This document shows, piece by piece, positions 24,407 through 32,290 of a DNA stretch of 64,000 nt. The position numbers were made by a program, and so were the translations under genes. Position 1 is the stretch's first letter. Each line of letters begins with the position of its first letter. The DNA is from Rhodoplanes sp. GTDB lineage: Bacteria; Pseudomonadota; Alphaproteobacteria; Rhizobiales; Xanthobacteraceae. The notes below the pieces were generated by a model. The model had not been told where the DNA came from and searched no databases. It saw nothing but the letters and a program-made list of their open reading frames with translations. The DNA is taken from positions 57,824 to 121,823 of the forward strand of contig NZ_JACAAX010000016.1 in NCBI RefSeq assembly GCF_013377085.1, written 5' to 3'.

Positions 24407-26239
24407 GTGTCGAAGGCGGTGGCACATGACAGTCTCTCGGCCTGGGAACGCTTGCGTGAGGCGGGCGGACTGGAGCTGGACGGCCGCGATATGGATTTTC
24501 AAGAACGGCTAAAAATCGCATTAATGCCTTCGGCCCTAACTCTCGAAGAGGCATTGCGTGCCAAATCAACCGACGATCTGGTCAGGGCGTTTTTCGGCCT
24601 CATCCAGCCCTTTGCGGAGATGTTTCGCGCCATTCTTGATTTCTTCAAGGTCGCTGGTGCCCGCGAAGGACGTGATCAATGGGAAATTCACATCGAGGAT
24701 GAGCATCTTGATCTGACCCATTTCCAGAAATTTGTCGAAGTCTGGAACTCGTTGGAATGGGACCTCGATGTGCCAGACGTTGATTTCCGTGGCGCATGGG
24801 CAGTCAATGACGCCACCCGAGATTTAGCCGATGTTGTTGCACCGCTTAGATTCCTCGACAAAGACTGGCGAGGAACGACCGGCCTCGCAGACGTCGATCT
24901 ATGGCTCAAGGCTTACGCGCGCGGCGAATATTTGCCCTATCCAACTTCTCTTCAGCCGGCCCGCATTGCGCCGCCGCTCGCGGACGCAGCGGCGATCGCC
25001 ATCGCAAGCCTCGATATCGTCCGCCGAACGTGGCCAGACCGCAACGCAATGCTCGAAGAGCATCGCGCCCGCCACTTTACGTCCGACCGAGCTGACGGCT
25101 TCAGCCCGCGCACTATCGCCCAGAATGAGACCGATTATTGGCTTGGCAGCACGACCGCCCAACTCGCGGCATATGCAACACTGGACGAGCCCAACCGGCA
25201 GGTCTTTGCTGAGCGGCTGGCGCAAACACTTAGCAGCTATCCGCGGCGCAAAATCGGTGTGCGGGCCAAACAACCGGAGTTGGAGCGGATATTATCGTTG
25301 CCACTGTGGCAGCGACGCCACGAGCTTTACGCCGTCTGGATCGCAACCGAAATCGTCAATGCGCTCTCCGGCCACGATTGCGAACTCCATCATGAAGACG
25401 GACGCATCGTCTTTGCATTTCGTGAGACCGTCGTGGCCACCGTGCACAGCAGCCGGCCCGAGGTCCGTCTCATCGCCGAACGGCGACAACCGCTCGGCAA
25501 TCCGCTCGGTCGTGGGCGCACGGCTAACGTTCAGCCCGACTACGGATTATGGCGTGGCAGCGGCGAGCGTGAGACCTGCGGCCTAGTGGTCGAGGTGAAG
25601 CACTACAAGCGCAACGCGCCGGCGCAGTTTCGCGAGGTGATGGTCGACTACGCCCGTGCCCATCCGCAGGCGAAAGTCGTGCTCGTCAGCCACGGAGCGG
25701 CCGGCGAACATTTCTACGATATCGATGCTGACGTCCGTGACCGCTGCCGCGCAATCGGCGAGTTGACCACAAACCATCGAGAACAGCGCGCGGTCTTCCG
25801 AGAGATTGTACGTGATTATGTGAAAGAACCGGTGCCGCGAGCAGGCGAAGACAACGCCGCGGCGGCCACAGCAATTGCTGTCGACATATCAGGATCAATG
25901 GATGAGGCGCTCGCTGCGCCAAGCCTCCTGGGCCTTGTCGAACAACTCGCCGGCGGGTGCATTGAAACGCTTGCATTGATAGACACCGAAATACGAAAGA
26001 TCTGCAAGGTAGCGGAGGCCGCCGATGCGATCCGCAGTACACCGCGCGGAAGCCAAACAAATTTGCGTAAGCCGCTCCTGCGTTTGCTGGAGGATCATGC
26101 GTGCGTTATCGTTGTGACCGACGCAGACGGGTTAGCGGAACTCGGCGATGAGGCTTACTTCGACAGGCTTTCCGTTCGGCCGAATGGCCCGGCGTCATTC
26201 GAAGTCGTCAAGGTCCATCGCGGCGCTCTCGACAGATAA
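24407..26239 (+). CDS. Putative PD-(D/E)XK nuclease fused to a vWA domain
   Basis: A 610-residue protein of no family I can name. Residues 1 to about 290 are unassigned, with helical, acidic and Trp-rich parts. Residues about 300-430 look like a PD-(D/E)XK nuclease: helix with Glu306/Glu316, then 'NVQPDYGLWR' (Asp378) and 'GLVVEVKHYKR' (Glu396-x-Lys398). Residues 485-600 look like a von Willebrand A domain with a full MIDAS set: 'DISGS' (Asp493, Ser495, Ser497), Thr551 and Asp572. The start is GTG with GGAGGG upstream. GC is visibly lower than in neighbours and codons are less biased, which suggests transfer. It is solitary, with no MoxR ATPase beside it. A defence or DNA-processing role is inference. 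Confidence 0.72.
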   Translation: MSKAVAHDSLSAWERLREAGGLELDGRDMDFQERLKIALMPSALTLEEALRAKSTDDLVRAFFGLIQPFAEMFRAILDFFKVAGAREGRDQWEIHIEDEHLDLTHFQKFVEVWNSLEWDLDVPDVDFRGAWAVNDATRDLADVVAPLRFLDKDWRGTTGLADVDLWLKAYARGEYLPYPTSLQPARIAPPLADAAAIAIASLDIVRRTWPDRNAMLEEHRARHFTSDRADGFSPRTIAQNETDYWLGSTTAQLAAYATLDEPNRQVFAERLAQTLSSYPRRKIGVRAKQPELERILSLPLWQRRHELYAVWIATEIVNALSGHDCELHHEDGRIVFAFRETVVATVHSSRPEVRLIAERRQPLGNPLGRGRTANVQPDYGLWRGSGERETCGLVVEVKHYKRNAPAQFREVMVDYARAHPQAKVVLVSHGAAGEHFYDIDADVRDRCRAIGELTTNHREQRAVFREIVRDYVKEPVPRAGEDNAAAATAIAVDISGSMDEALAAPSLLGLVEQLAGGCIETLALIDTEIRKICKVAEAADAIRSTPRGSQTNLRKPLLRLLEDHACVIVVTDADGLAELGDEAYFDRLSVRPNGPASFEVVKVHRGALDR

Positions 26240-26664
26240 AGCCAGCGGCGATTTCAGGCAGAGTGGCCGACGAACTCACGATCATCAGAATGGATTGCAC
26301 GGCCTGCTGGTGCAGCTATGGGGGCTGGCACGCCCTCTACATTGCTTACCCATAACCAAGGATTTCGAAAAAAATCGGGCCGTCGGAGACGTAGAGTGCT
26401 GACGCAGCCTCATTTGGGCCGTTTAAGGCGTTTGGCTGCTTTCGGGTCACTAGCTGACATGCTGGTAGTTTGATCGCCCGCACAATGTCCGACCAGGCAC
26501 ACCCCGCGACCTGCGCCTCCGATCCAGGGGATCCGCCACCACCAATACCGGCACGATCCGCCGCATCTTGATCCTCCGCCCTCATACCCCGCAGATCACC
26601 ACCCGCCCATTGACGCCCGCCGCTCCGGATGCTCGGTTCGGCGCGCCGAAAAAGCGGAGGCTGC
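26240..26664 (+). other. Intergenic stretch with a short Cys-rich ORF
   Basis: This 425-base gap follows the nuclease-vWA gene and keeps its lower GC for about 200 bases. A 21-codon ORF (26290-26355) would encode MDCTACWCSYGGWHALYIAY plus a final Pro, with three Cys and three Trp/Tyr-rich positions. It lacks a convincing ribosome site, so it is weak. No other gene, RNA or clear repeat is seen. Confidence 0.3.
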
Positions 26665-27108
26665 ATGTCCACCGAATCCCAGCTCCGGGACAAGCTGCGA
26701 AAAATCGAGGCGCTGTTCGCGGGGGCGGGGACGCCGGGGGAAAAGCTGGCGGCGGAGGCGGCGCTGCTTCGCATGCGGGCGCGGCTCGCCGATGTCGAGC
26801 GCTCGGACCCGCCGATCGAGATGAAGTTTTCGGTCGCCGACACCTGGTCGGTGCAGCTCTTTCTCGCGCTGGTCCGGCGCTACGGCCTACGGCCGTACCG
26901 CTATCCGCGGCAGCGGCGCAACACCGTGATGCTGCGGGTGCCGAAGGGCTTCGTCGACCAGGTGCTGTGGCCGGAGTTCACCGAGCTCGACACGGCGCTG
27001 CGGGCCTATCTGCACGAGGTGACGCTGCGGGTGATCCGCGAAGAGATCCACGCCGACACCAGCGACGCCCCGGAGGTGTCGGCGCCCGCCGCGCTGCCGC
27101 GGCGCTGA
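26665..27108 (+). CDS. DUF2786-like conserved protein
   Basis: A 147-residue soluble protein. The N-terminal 40 residues ('QLRDKLRKIEALFAGAGTPGE', then 'AAEAALLRMRARL') resemble the DUF2786 helix-pair that recurs in alphaproteobacterial and phage-associated proteins. The middle, 'FSVADTWSVQLFLALVRRYG' and 'YPRQRRNTVMLRVPKGFVDQ', is a well conserved rhizobial segment as far as I recall. The ATG at 26665 was preferred to 26629 because the extra residues look non-coding. Function is unknown. High GC resumes here. Confidence 0.65.
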   Translation: MSTESQLRDKLRKIEALFAGAGTPGEKLAAEAALLRMRARLADVERSDPPIEMKFSVADTWSVQLFLALVRRYGLRPYRYPRQRRNTVMLRVPKGFVDQVLWPEFTELDTALRAYLHEVTLRVIREEIHADTSDAPEVSAPAALPRR

Positions 27109-27217
27109 TCGCCGGCGGGCGGCCCGATCGCGTCGGGGCAAGCCTCTCCCCGCGGCGGGCTGTGGATGTGGTCGAGACGATCTTGCGGCGCAGCCGAGCG
27201 CACCTGTCGTCCTGAGC

Positions 27218-27312
27218 CGTCATCGCCGGGCTTGACCCGGCGATCCATCCTCCTGCGGATAAAGCGTTTTTCCGAAAGGTGATGGATGCGCGGGTCGAGC
27301 CCGCGCATGACG
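27218..27312. repeat. Palindromic intergenic repeat, family B, copy 2
   Basis: Arms CGTCATCGCCGGGCTTGACC and GATGGATGCGCGGGTCGAG match the copy at 11300-11395 almost base for base. It separates the DUF2786-like gene from the DUF992 gene, which converge on it. Confidence 0.85.
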
Positions 27313-27345
27313 GCTTGGATGCGAGGTGATGGTGCAGCCGGCCGG

Positions 27346-27831
27346 CTACCGCACCGGGCGCAGCTTGAGGGCCGAGATGCCGAGCGTGACGTTGAGCGCC
27401 ACCGAGCCCTCGAGCGACAGGGGCTGCAGCGCGACGGAGCGGTTGGAGCCGCCGATCAGCACATTGGCGCCGACCCCGACGCCGATCGCGGCGTCGGCGC
27501 TGGCGCCGACATACTCGCCGGCGAGCGCGCCGGCCGCCACCCCGTTGGTCGGCGCCAGCACGGCCCAGGCCAGGCGGCCGCCGGCGCTGATGCCGATGTC
27601 GATGCCGACCGTGTTGATGGCGCCCTCGTAGTTCTGGGGCGGAATCGGCGCATTCTGGGTGAACTGGCACTGCATCGACTGATGCCCGGCGATGATGAAG
27701 CCGATGCTCGGGTCGAGCCTGCAATTGAGCACGCCGGTCTGGGTCCAGGCGCCGGGCGCCTGGGCGTCGGCCGGCGCCGTGAGCATCGCGACCGCAGCGA
27801 GGGCCGCCAGGGTCGAAATCGTCTTGATCAT
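27346..27831 (-). CDS. DUF992 exported protein
   Basis: A 161-residue periplasmic or outer-layer protein of the DUF992 family, common in Rhizobiales. There is a clear signal peptide ('TLAALAAVAMLTAPADAQA'). The mature protein has the family layout: 'GVLNCRLDPSIGFIIAGHQS' with 'QCQF' (two Cys likely in a disulfide), then a Gly-rich region 'GEYVGASADAAIGVGVGANV' and 'ALQPLSLEG' near the end. The family has no assigned function. The gene is monocistronic and divergent from the GNAT gene. Confidence 0.85.
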   Translation of the reverse strand: MIKTISTLAALAAVAMLTAPADAQAPGAWTQTGVLNCRLDPSIGFIIAGHQSMQCQFTQNAPIPPQNYEGAINTVGIDIGISAGGRLAWAVLAPTNGVAAGALAGEYVGASADAAIGVGVGANVLIGGSNRSVALQPLSLEGSVALNVTLGISALKLRPVR

Positions 27832-28006
27832 CGAAAGGGTCCTCCGACCGGAATGGTCGGTCCGTCCATACCGCCTCTCCCGCCTGCCGGGCAACGGCAG
27901 ATACGGGCGAGACACAGCGCGGACGTCGATCGGCGCACAGCCGGCCCCGTACCGCGAACCGAATTTCCGTCCTATGCTGGCGCGGTCGAATCCGCCGAAG
28001 TGCTCC

Positions 28007-28471
28007 ATGCCGCGCCCCCCTGCCCCGCCGCCGTCGATCCGCCCCTTCGGGCTCTCCGATTATCCGGCGGCCCGCGCGCTGTGGGAGCGCAGCGACGGCA
28101 TCGGCCTCAGCGCCGCCGACGAGATCGGCGCCATCGAGGCGTTCCTGGCGCGCAATCCGGGGCTCAGCTTCGTCGCCGTCGTCGACGACGCGCTCGCCGG
28201 CACGATCCTGTGCGGCCACGACGGCCGGCGCGGGCTGATCTACCACCTGATCGTCGCCGAGCCGTATCGCCGGCGCGCCATCGGGGCAGCGCTGCTGCGG
28301 CACGGCCTGCGGGCGCTGCGCGGCGCCGGGGTCGACAAGTGTCACATGCTGGTCTTCACGGCCAACCGCGACGGCATCGCCTTCTGGCACCGCGTCGGCG
28401 CGCAGGAGCGCGTCACCCTGACGCTGTTCTCGATGGCGACGCGGGCGGACGGCGGACCCGACGCGGGCTGA
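28007..28471 (+). CDS. GNAT family N-acetyltransferase
   Basis: A 154-residue acetyl-CoA-dependent acyltransferase. Motif A is 'LIYHLIVAEPYRRRAIGAALL', with the R/Q-x-x-G/A acetyl-CoA loop in RRRAIGA; motif B is seen in 'FTANRDGIAFWHRVGAQE'. The size is typical of stand-alone GNATs. The last 59 bases overlap the 3' end of the convergent LysR gene. The acceptor substrate cannot be inferred. Confidence 0.8.
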   Translation: MPRPPAPPPSIRPFGLSDYPAARALWERSDGIGLSAADEIGAIEAFLARNPGLSFVAVVDDALAGTILCGHDGRRGLIYHLIVAEPYRRRAIGAALLRHGLRALRGAGVDKCHMLVFTANRDGIAFWHRVGAQERVTLTLFSMATRADGGPDAG

Positions 28472-29384
28472 CGCCCGCCGGCGCCGGCTTCGGCGCGTTG
28501 TCGGCGATGACCTCCCGCACGATGGCGACGAAGTCCTGCGCCAGCCGCGACTGCGGGTGATGGCGCGGCTGCACCAGCCGGCCAACCACCTCGATCGCCG
28601 GCCAGAACGGCCGCATCACCAGATCGTCGCCGGGCGCCCCCATCAGGCCCAGCCCGTCCAGCAGGGCGACGCCGGCGCCGGCCCGCACCAGGGCGCAGGC
28701 GACGGTCGACTGGGTCACTTCGATGGCGATGCTCAGCGGCACGTCGGCATCGGCGAAGGCCCGCATCGCCAGGAGGCCGAGCGGGAGCTGCCGGCTCAGG
28801 CCGATCAGCGTCTCGTTTTCGAGATCGGCCGGCCGCAGGCGCGGCTTCGCCGCCAGCCGATGGGCGCGCGGCATCACGCAGCCGAAGGCGGTCGCGCACA
28901 GGTCGCCGACCGACACGCCCGGCACCGACATCGAATCGATGATGAAGCCGAGGTCGGCCTGGTGATCGGCGACCAGCGTGGCGACCTGCAGGGCGCTGGT
29001 CGCCTGCAGCGTGATGACGACGTCGGGGCGCGGCGCGCGAAACCGCGCGATCGCCGCCGGCAGCAACGCGTTGGCGAAGGCCGAGATGGCGGCGATGCGC
29101 AGCACGCCGGCCCGGCCGGTCCGCAGCTCGACGGCGCGGCGCTGCACCCCGTCGAGGGCCGCGAAGGCGGCCGTGGTCTGCGGAAAGAGGGCGCGCGCCT
29201 CCGCCGTGGCGATCAGCCGCTTGCGGCGCCGCAGGAACAGGGCGAAGCCCAGCCGCTGCTCCGCCTGCTGGAGGATGCGGCTGACGGCGGGTTGCGAGAT
29301 GTGCAGCGCCTCGGCCGCCGCCGTGACGGTGCCGAGCTCCATCACGCGGCGAAAGACGTCCAGTTCGCGCAGGCTCAACATCAT
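28413..29384 (-). CDS. LysR family transcriptional regulator
   Basis: A 323-residue LysR-type regulator. The N-terminal winged helix is 'LRELDVFRRVMELGTVTAAA' and 'LHISQPAVSRILQQAEQRLG'; a periplasmic-binding-like effector domain follows from about residue 90 ('GVLRIAAISAFANALLPAAI'). The C-terminal 30 residues are an unusual Arg/Pro-rich tail that overlaps the convergent GNAT gene. It is divergent from the enolase-superfamily gene at 29483 and probably controls it and the Bug receptor. The 98-base intergenic region holds AT-rich palindromic sequence (CATGATTGATGCAGC) suited to LysR binding. Confidence 0.88.
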   Translation of the reverse strand: MMLSLRELDVFRRVMELGTVTAAAEALHISQPAVSRILQQAEQRLGFALFLRRRKRLIATAEARALFPQTTAAFAALDGVQRRAVELRTGRAGVLRIAAISAFANALLPAAIARFRAPRPDVVITLQATSALQVATLVADHQADLGFIIDSMSVPGVSVGDLCATAFGCVMPRAHRLAAKPRLRPADLENETLIGLSRQLPLGLLAMRAFADADVPLSIAIEVTQSTVACALVRAGAGVALLDGLGLMGAPGDDLVMRPFWPAIEVVGRLVQPRHHPQSRLAQDFVAIVREVIADNAPKPAPAGVSPRRVRRPPASPSRTASG

Positions 29385-29482
29385 AACCACAGAACATGAT
29401 TGATGCAGCAAACGGCATTTTGAGCACATGAAGCGCGGCGCCACAATGCGGGCCGGACGACACCCCGGGTCGCCCGCCGCGG

Positions 29483-30592
29483 ATGGACCGAACCATGCCT
29501 GCACCGACCATCGCCAGCATCGACGCCATCGCGCTGCGCATCCCGTTCGACCACTGGGCGCCGGCGCCGCTGTTCGCCGGCCGGCCGCGCACCACCCTCG
29601 ACACCGTACTGGTGCGGGTCGTCACCGACGGCGGGGTGGTCGGCTGGGGCGAGGCCTATGGCAGCTTCTGGTCCGCCGTGGTCGCCGCGATCGACGAGTG
29701 GGTGGCGCCGCTGGCGGTCGGCCGCCGCGTCGACGACGTCGACCTGCCGGGACAGATCGAGCGCACGCTGCACAATCTCGGCCGCGCCGGCGCCACCGTG
29801 CATGCGATCAGCGGCCTCGACATCGCCCTGTGGGATCTGCGCGGCAAGCTCGCCGGCGTGCCGGTCTCGACCCTGCTGGGCGGCCGCCGGCGCGACCGCG
29901 TCGAAGCCTATGCCTCGCTGCTGCAGTACAACGGCGACCTCGCGCAGATCCGGCGGATCGTCGACCGCGCCCTCGGCGAGGGCTTTTCCCAGATCAAGCT
30001 GCACGAGCGCACGGCCGCTGCCGCGGCGGCGGCCCGCGCCGCGGCCGGGCCCGATGTTCCGCTGATGGTCGACACCAACTGCGCCTGGCTGCCCGCGCAG
30101 GCGGTCGAGGCCGTAGCCGCCTTCGGCCCGTCGAATCTCCTGTGGATCGAGGAGCCGATCTGGCCGCCCGAGGATTTCTGCGCGCTCGCCACTGTCCGGG
30201 CCGCGACCGGCATCGCCACGGCGATCGGCGAGAACGCCGGCAACGCGCTCGATTTCGCAAAGATGCGGGCGGCGAACTGCGTCGACTACGTGCAGCCGAG
30301 CGCCATCAAGATCGGCGGGCTGACGCCGCTGTGGCGCATCTGCACCGAGGCCGAGGCGGCCGGCACGACCTGCGTGCCGCATTCGCCGTTCTTCGGCCCC
30401 GGCTATCTCGCCACCATCCAGGTGCTGGCCGCCAAGGACCGCGAGAGCGCGCTGGAGCGGTTCTACTGCGACCTCGCCTACGATCCGTGCGGCGCGTTCG
30501 CGCCGATCGAGTGCGGATATCTGCAGGTGCCGGACCGCCCCGGCCTCGGCGGCGACCCGGACCCGGACCTTTTCGCACGATTTCGCGTCTGA
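29483..30592 (+). CDS. Enolase-superfamily enzyme (mandelate racemase/muconate lactonizing type)
   Basis: A 369-residue enzyme of the mandelate racemase/muconate cycloisomerase superfamily, which abstracts the proton alpha to a carboxylate with Mg2+. The capping domain is N-terminal ('VGWGEAYGSFWSAVV'). In the barrel, 'FSQIKLHERT' carries the K-x-H motif typical of acid-sugar dehydratases/mandelate racemases, 'LMVDTNCAW' and 'LWIEEP' supply two metal ligands (Asp, Glu), 'GENAGN' the third, and 'PHSPFFGPGYLA' the catalytic His. It sits between a divergent LysR gene and a Bug receptor, suggesting catabolism of an acquired hydroxy- or sugar-acid. Confidence 0.83.
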   Translation: MDRTMPAPTIASIDAIALRIPFDHWAPAPLFAGRPRTTLDTVLVRVVTDGGVVGWGEAYGSFWSAVVAAIDEWVAPLAVGRRVDDVDLPGQIERTLHNLGRAGATVHAISGLDIALWDLRGKLAGVPVSTLLGGRRRDRVEAYASLLQYNGDLAQIRRIVDRALGEGFSQIKLHERTAAAAAAARAAAGPDVPLMVDTNCAWLPAQAVEAVAAFGPSNLLWIEEPIWPPEDFCALATVRAATGIATAIGENAGNALDFAKMRAANCVDYVQPSAIKIGGLTPLWRICTEAEAAGTTCVPHSPFFGPGYLATIQVLAAKDRESALERFYCDLAYDPCGAFAPIECGYLQVPDRPGLGGDPDPDLFARFRV

Positions 30593-30642
30593 CCCGAAAC
30601 AAACACGACCCTAAACAAGCAACGTCGTCCCGGGAGAGAGAC

Positions 30643-31626
30643 ATGACCAGGAGCAGCCGGCGTGAGGTTCTGACGGGCGCGGCGGCCTTGTCCGCGGCGG
30701 CCCTTTTCGGGCGCCCGGCGCGCGCCCAAAGCTATCCGCAGCGGCCCATCAAGGTGGTGGTGCCCTATGCGGCGGGCGGCGCCTCCGACATCGTCGCGCG
30801 TCTCGTCGCCGCGCCGATGGGCCAAAGCCTCGGCCAGTCGCTCTATGTCGACAACCGCGGCGGCGGCGCCAGCCAGATCGGCACCCAGGCGATCGCCACC
30901 TCGTCGCCGGACGGCTACGCGATCGGCGTCGTCGACAGCGCCTTCACGGTCAATCCCGGCCTGTTCGGCAGCAAGCTGCCCTACGACACCAAGCGCGACT
31001 TCACCCCGATCTCGCTGCTGGCCAGGACATCGCTGGTGCTGGTCGTGCCGGCGGCGCTGCCGGTCAAGAGCGTCGCCGAGCTGGTCGCGCTCGGCAAGGC
31101 GAAGCCCGGGTCGCTGACCATGGCGACGGCCGGCATCGGCACCGCGGTCCATCTCGGCTGCGAGCAGTTCCGCCAGGAGGCCGGCCTCGACGTGGTGTCG
31201 GTCCCGTATCGCGGCGGCGGCCCGGCCATCATGGATCTCATCGCCGGCAAGGTGGACTTCAACTTCAGCACCATTCCGGCCGTGCTCGAGCAGATCCGGG
31301 CCGGCACGCTGAAGGCGCTCGGCATCACCACCGGGCGCGTCGACCAGCTTCCGGGCGTGCCCAGCATGGCCGAGGCCGGGCTGCCCGGGGTCGACGCCGC
31401 GCCCGACTTCGGCCTGGTCGGACCGGCCGGGCTGCCGGCCGACATTCTGGCCCGCCTCGCCGCCGCGGCGCAGGCCGCAGTCCGCGACGCGGCGATCCGC
31501 AGCCGCATGGAGGAGATCGGCTACCAGCCGATCGGCTCGACGCCCCAGGAGTACGCCGCCCATATCGACACGATGATCGCCAAGTGGCGGCACATCATCG
31601 AAGTCGGCAACATCAAGCCGGAGTGA
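30643..31626 (+). CDS. Bug/TctC-family periplasmic solute receptor
   Basis: A 327-residue receptor with a twin-arginine-like signal peptide ('SSRREVLTGAAALSAAAL', cleavage near 'ARAQS'). The ligand-loop hallmarks are 'IKVVVPYAAGGASDIVARLV' and 'DNRGGGASQIGTQAI'. GGGAGAGAG precedes the ATG. It is 50 bases downstream of the enolase-superfamily gene and presumably binds that enzyme's substrate, but no TctAB membrane genes are present. This is the second of three Bug receptors in the window. Confidence 0.87.
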   Translation: MTRSSRREVLTGAAALSAAALFGRPARAQSYPQRPIKVVVPYAAGGASDIVARLVAAPMGQSLGQSLYVDNRGGGASQIGTQAIATSSPDGYAIGVVDSAFTVNPGLFGSKLPYDTKRDFTPISLLARTSLVLVVPAALPVKSVAELVALGKAKPGSLTMATAGIGTAVHLGCEQFRQEAGLDVVSVPYRGGGPAIMDLIAGKVDFNFSTIPAVLEQIRAGTLKALGITTGRVDQLPGVPSMAEAGLPGVDAAPDFGLVGPAGLPADILARLAAAAQAAVRDAAIRSRMEEIGYQPIGSTPQEYAAHIDTMIAKWRHIIEVGNIKPE

Positions 31627-31724
31627 GGCGGCGCCTCCTCTGTGAGCGACGCCACGGCGATGGCAGGGACTCGCAAAAACCGTTATCCTGCCGCCGGCTC
31701 GGATCGAGATGCGCAGGGGACACG

Positions 31725-32096
31725 ATGTCCGTCGTTCGACTGGTGGTGCTGGCGTTGTCCTTCGTCGCAGGGACCGCGTATGCCGATGTGAGGCACGCAC
31801 AGGTGCCAACTGGCGCGCAGGGGACCTGGATTCCGGCGACCGACAGTTGCCCCGGCCAAGCGGCCGGACGGATCGTTCTCACGGCGCAGACCTACGAGGC
31901 CGCCGACGGACCCTGCACGATCGACTGGGTGGAGGAGCGCGGCGGAGAACCGGGCGCGATCTATTCCGTCCACATGGTGTGCCGCGCCGCATCCGGCGAC
32001 AAGCCCGCCAACATGATCGTCTGGATCAAGGCCGCCGACGACGGCGCCATCGGCCCGAACTTCGGCAGCCTCGTGTCCTACCGCCGCTGCCCGTAG
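31725..32096 (+). CDS. Small exported protein of unknown function
   Basis: A 123-residue protein with a signal peptide ('VVRLVVLALSFVAGTAYA') and four Cys residues in the mature part ('DSCPG', 'GPCTIDW', 'HMVCRA', 'YRRCP'), consistent with two disulfides. A central Trp (VPTGAQGTWIPATD) is notable. No known family. It is followed by a family B repeat. Confidence 0.6.
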   Translation: MSVVRLVVLALSFVAGTAYADVRHAQVPTGAQGTWIPATDSCPGQAAGRIVLTAQTYEAADGPCTIDWVEERGGEPGAIYSVHMVCRAASGDKPANMIVWIKAADDGAIGPNFGSLVSYRRCP

Positions 32097-32182
32097 GCCA
32101 GGGTTCGTCGACGTCGATCGGACTCCGCTCGTCCCCGCGACAGCGGCACGGGATGCATGCATCGCGTCCCGTGCATGAGCGC

Positions 32183-32277
32183 CGTCATGCGCGGGCTCGA
32201 CCCACGCATCCCTCGAGCTTCGCAAAAACGGCTTGGTCGCAAGACGATGGATCGCCGGGTCAAGCCCGGCGATGACG
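32183..32277. repeat. Palindromic intergenic repeat, family B, copy 3 (inverted)
   Basis: Same unit as at 11300 and 27218 but in the opposite orientation: CGTCATGCGCGGGCTCGACC first, GATGGATCGCCGGGTCAAG last. The left flank GGGATGCATGCATCGCGTCCC is an additional palindrome. It lies between convergent genes. Confidence 0.85.
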
Positions 32278-32290
32278 CCGAGCTTCAACG

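Noticed and set aside
23328..24569. 413-codon minus-strand ORF across a repeat and the palindromic tract
   Set aside because: It runs through a family D repeat and perfect stems and overlaps the nuclease-vWA gene start; the translation is a chance open frame.
26346..26843. 165-codon minus-strand ORF over the DUF2786-like gene
   Set aside because: Ser/Ala/Pro-rich shadow opposite a better-supported plus-strand gene.
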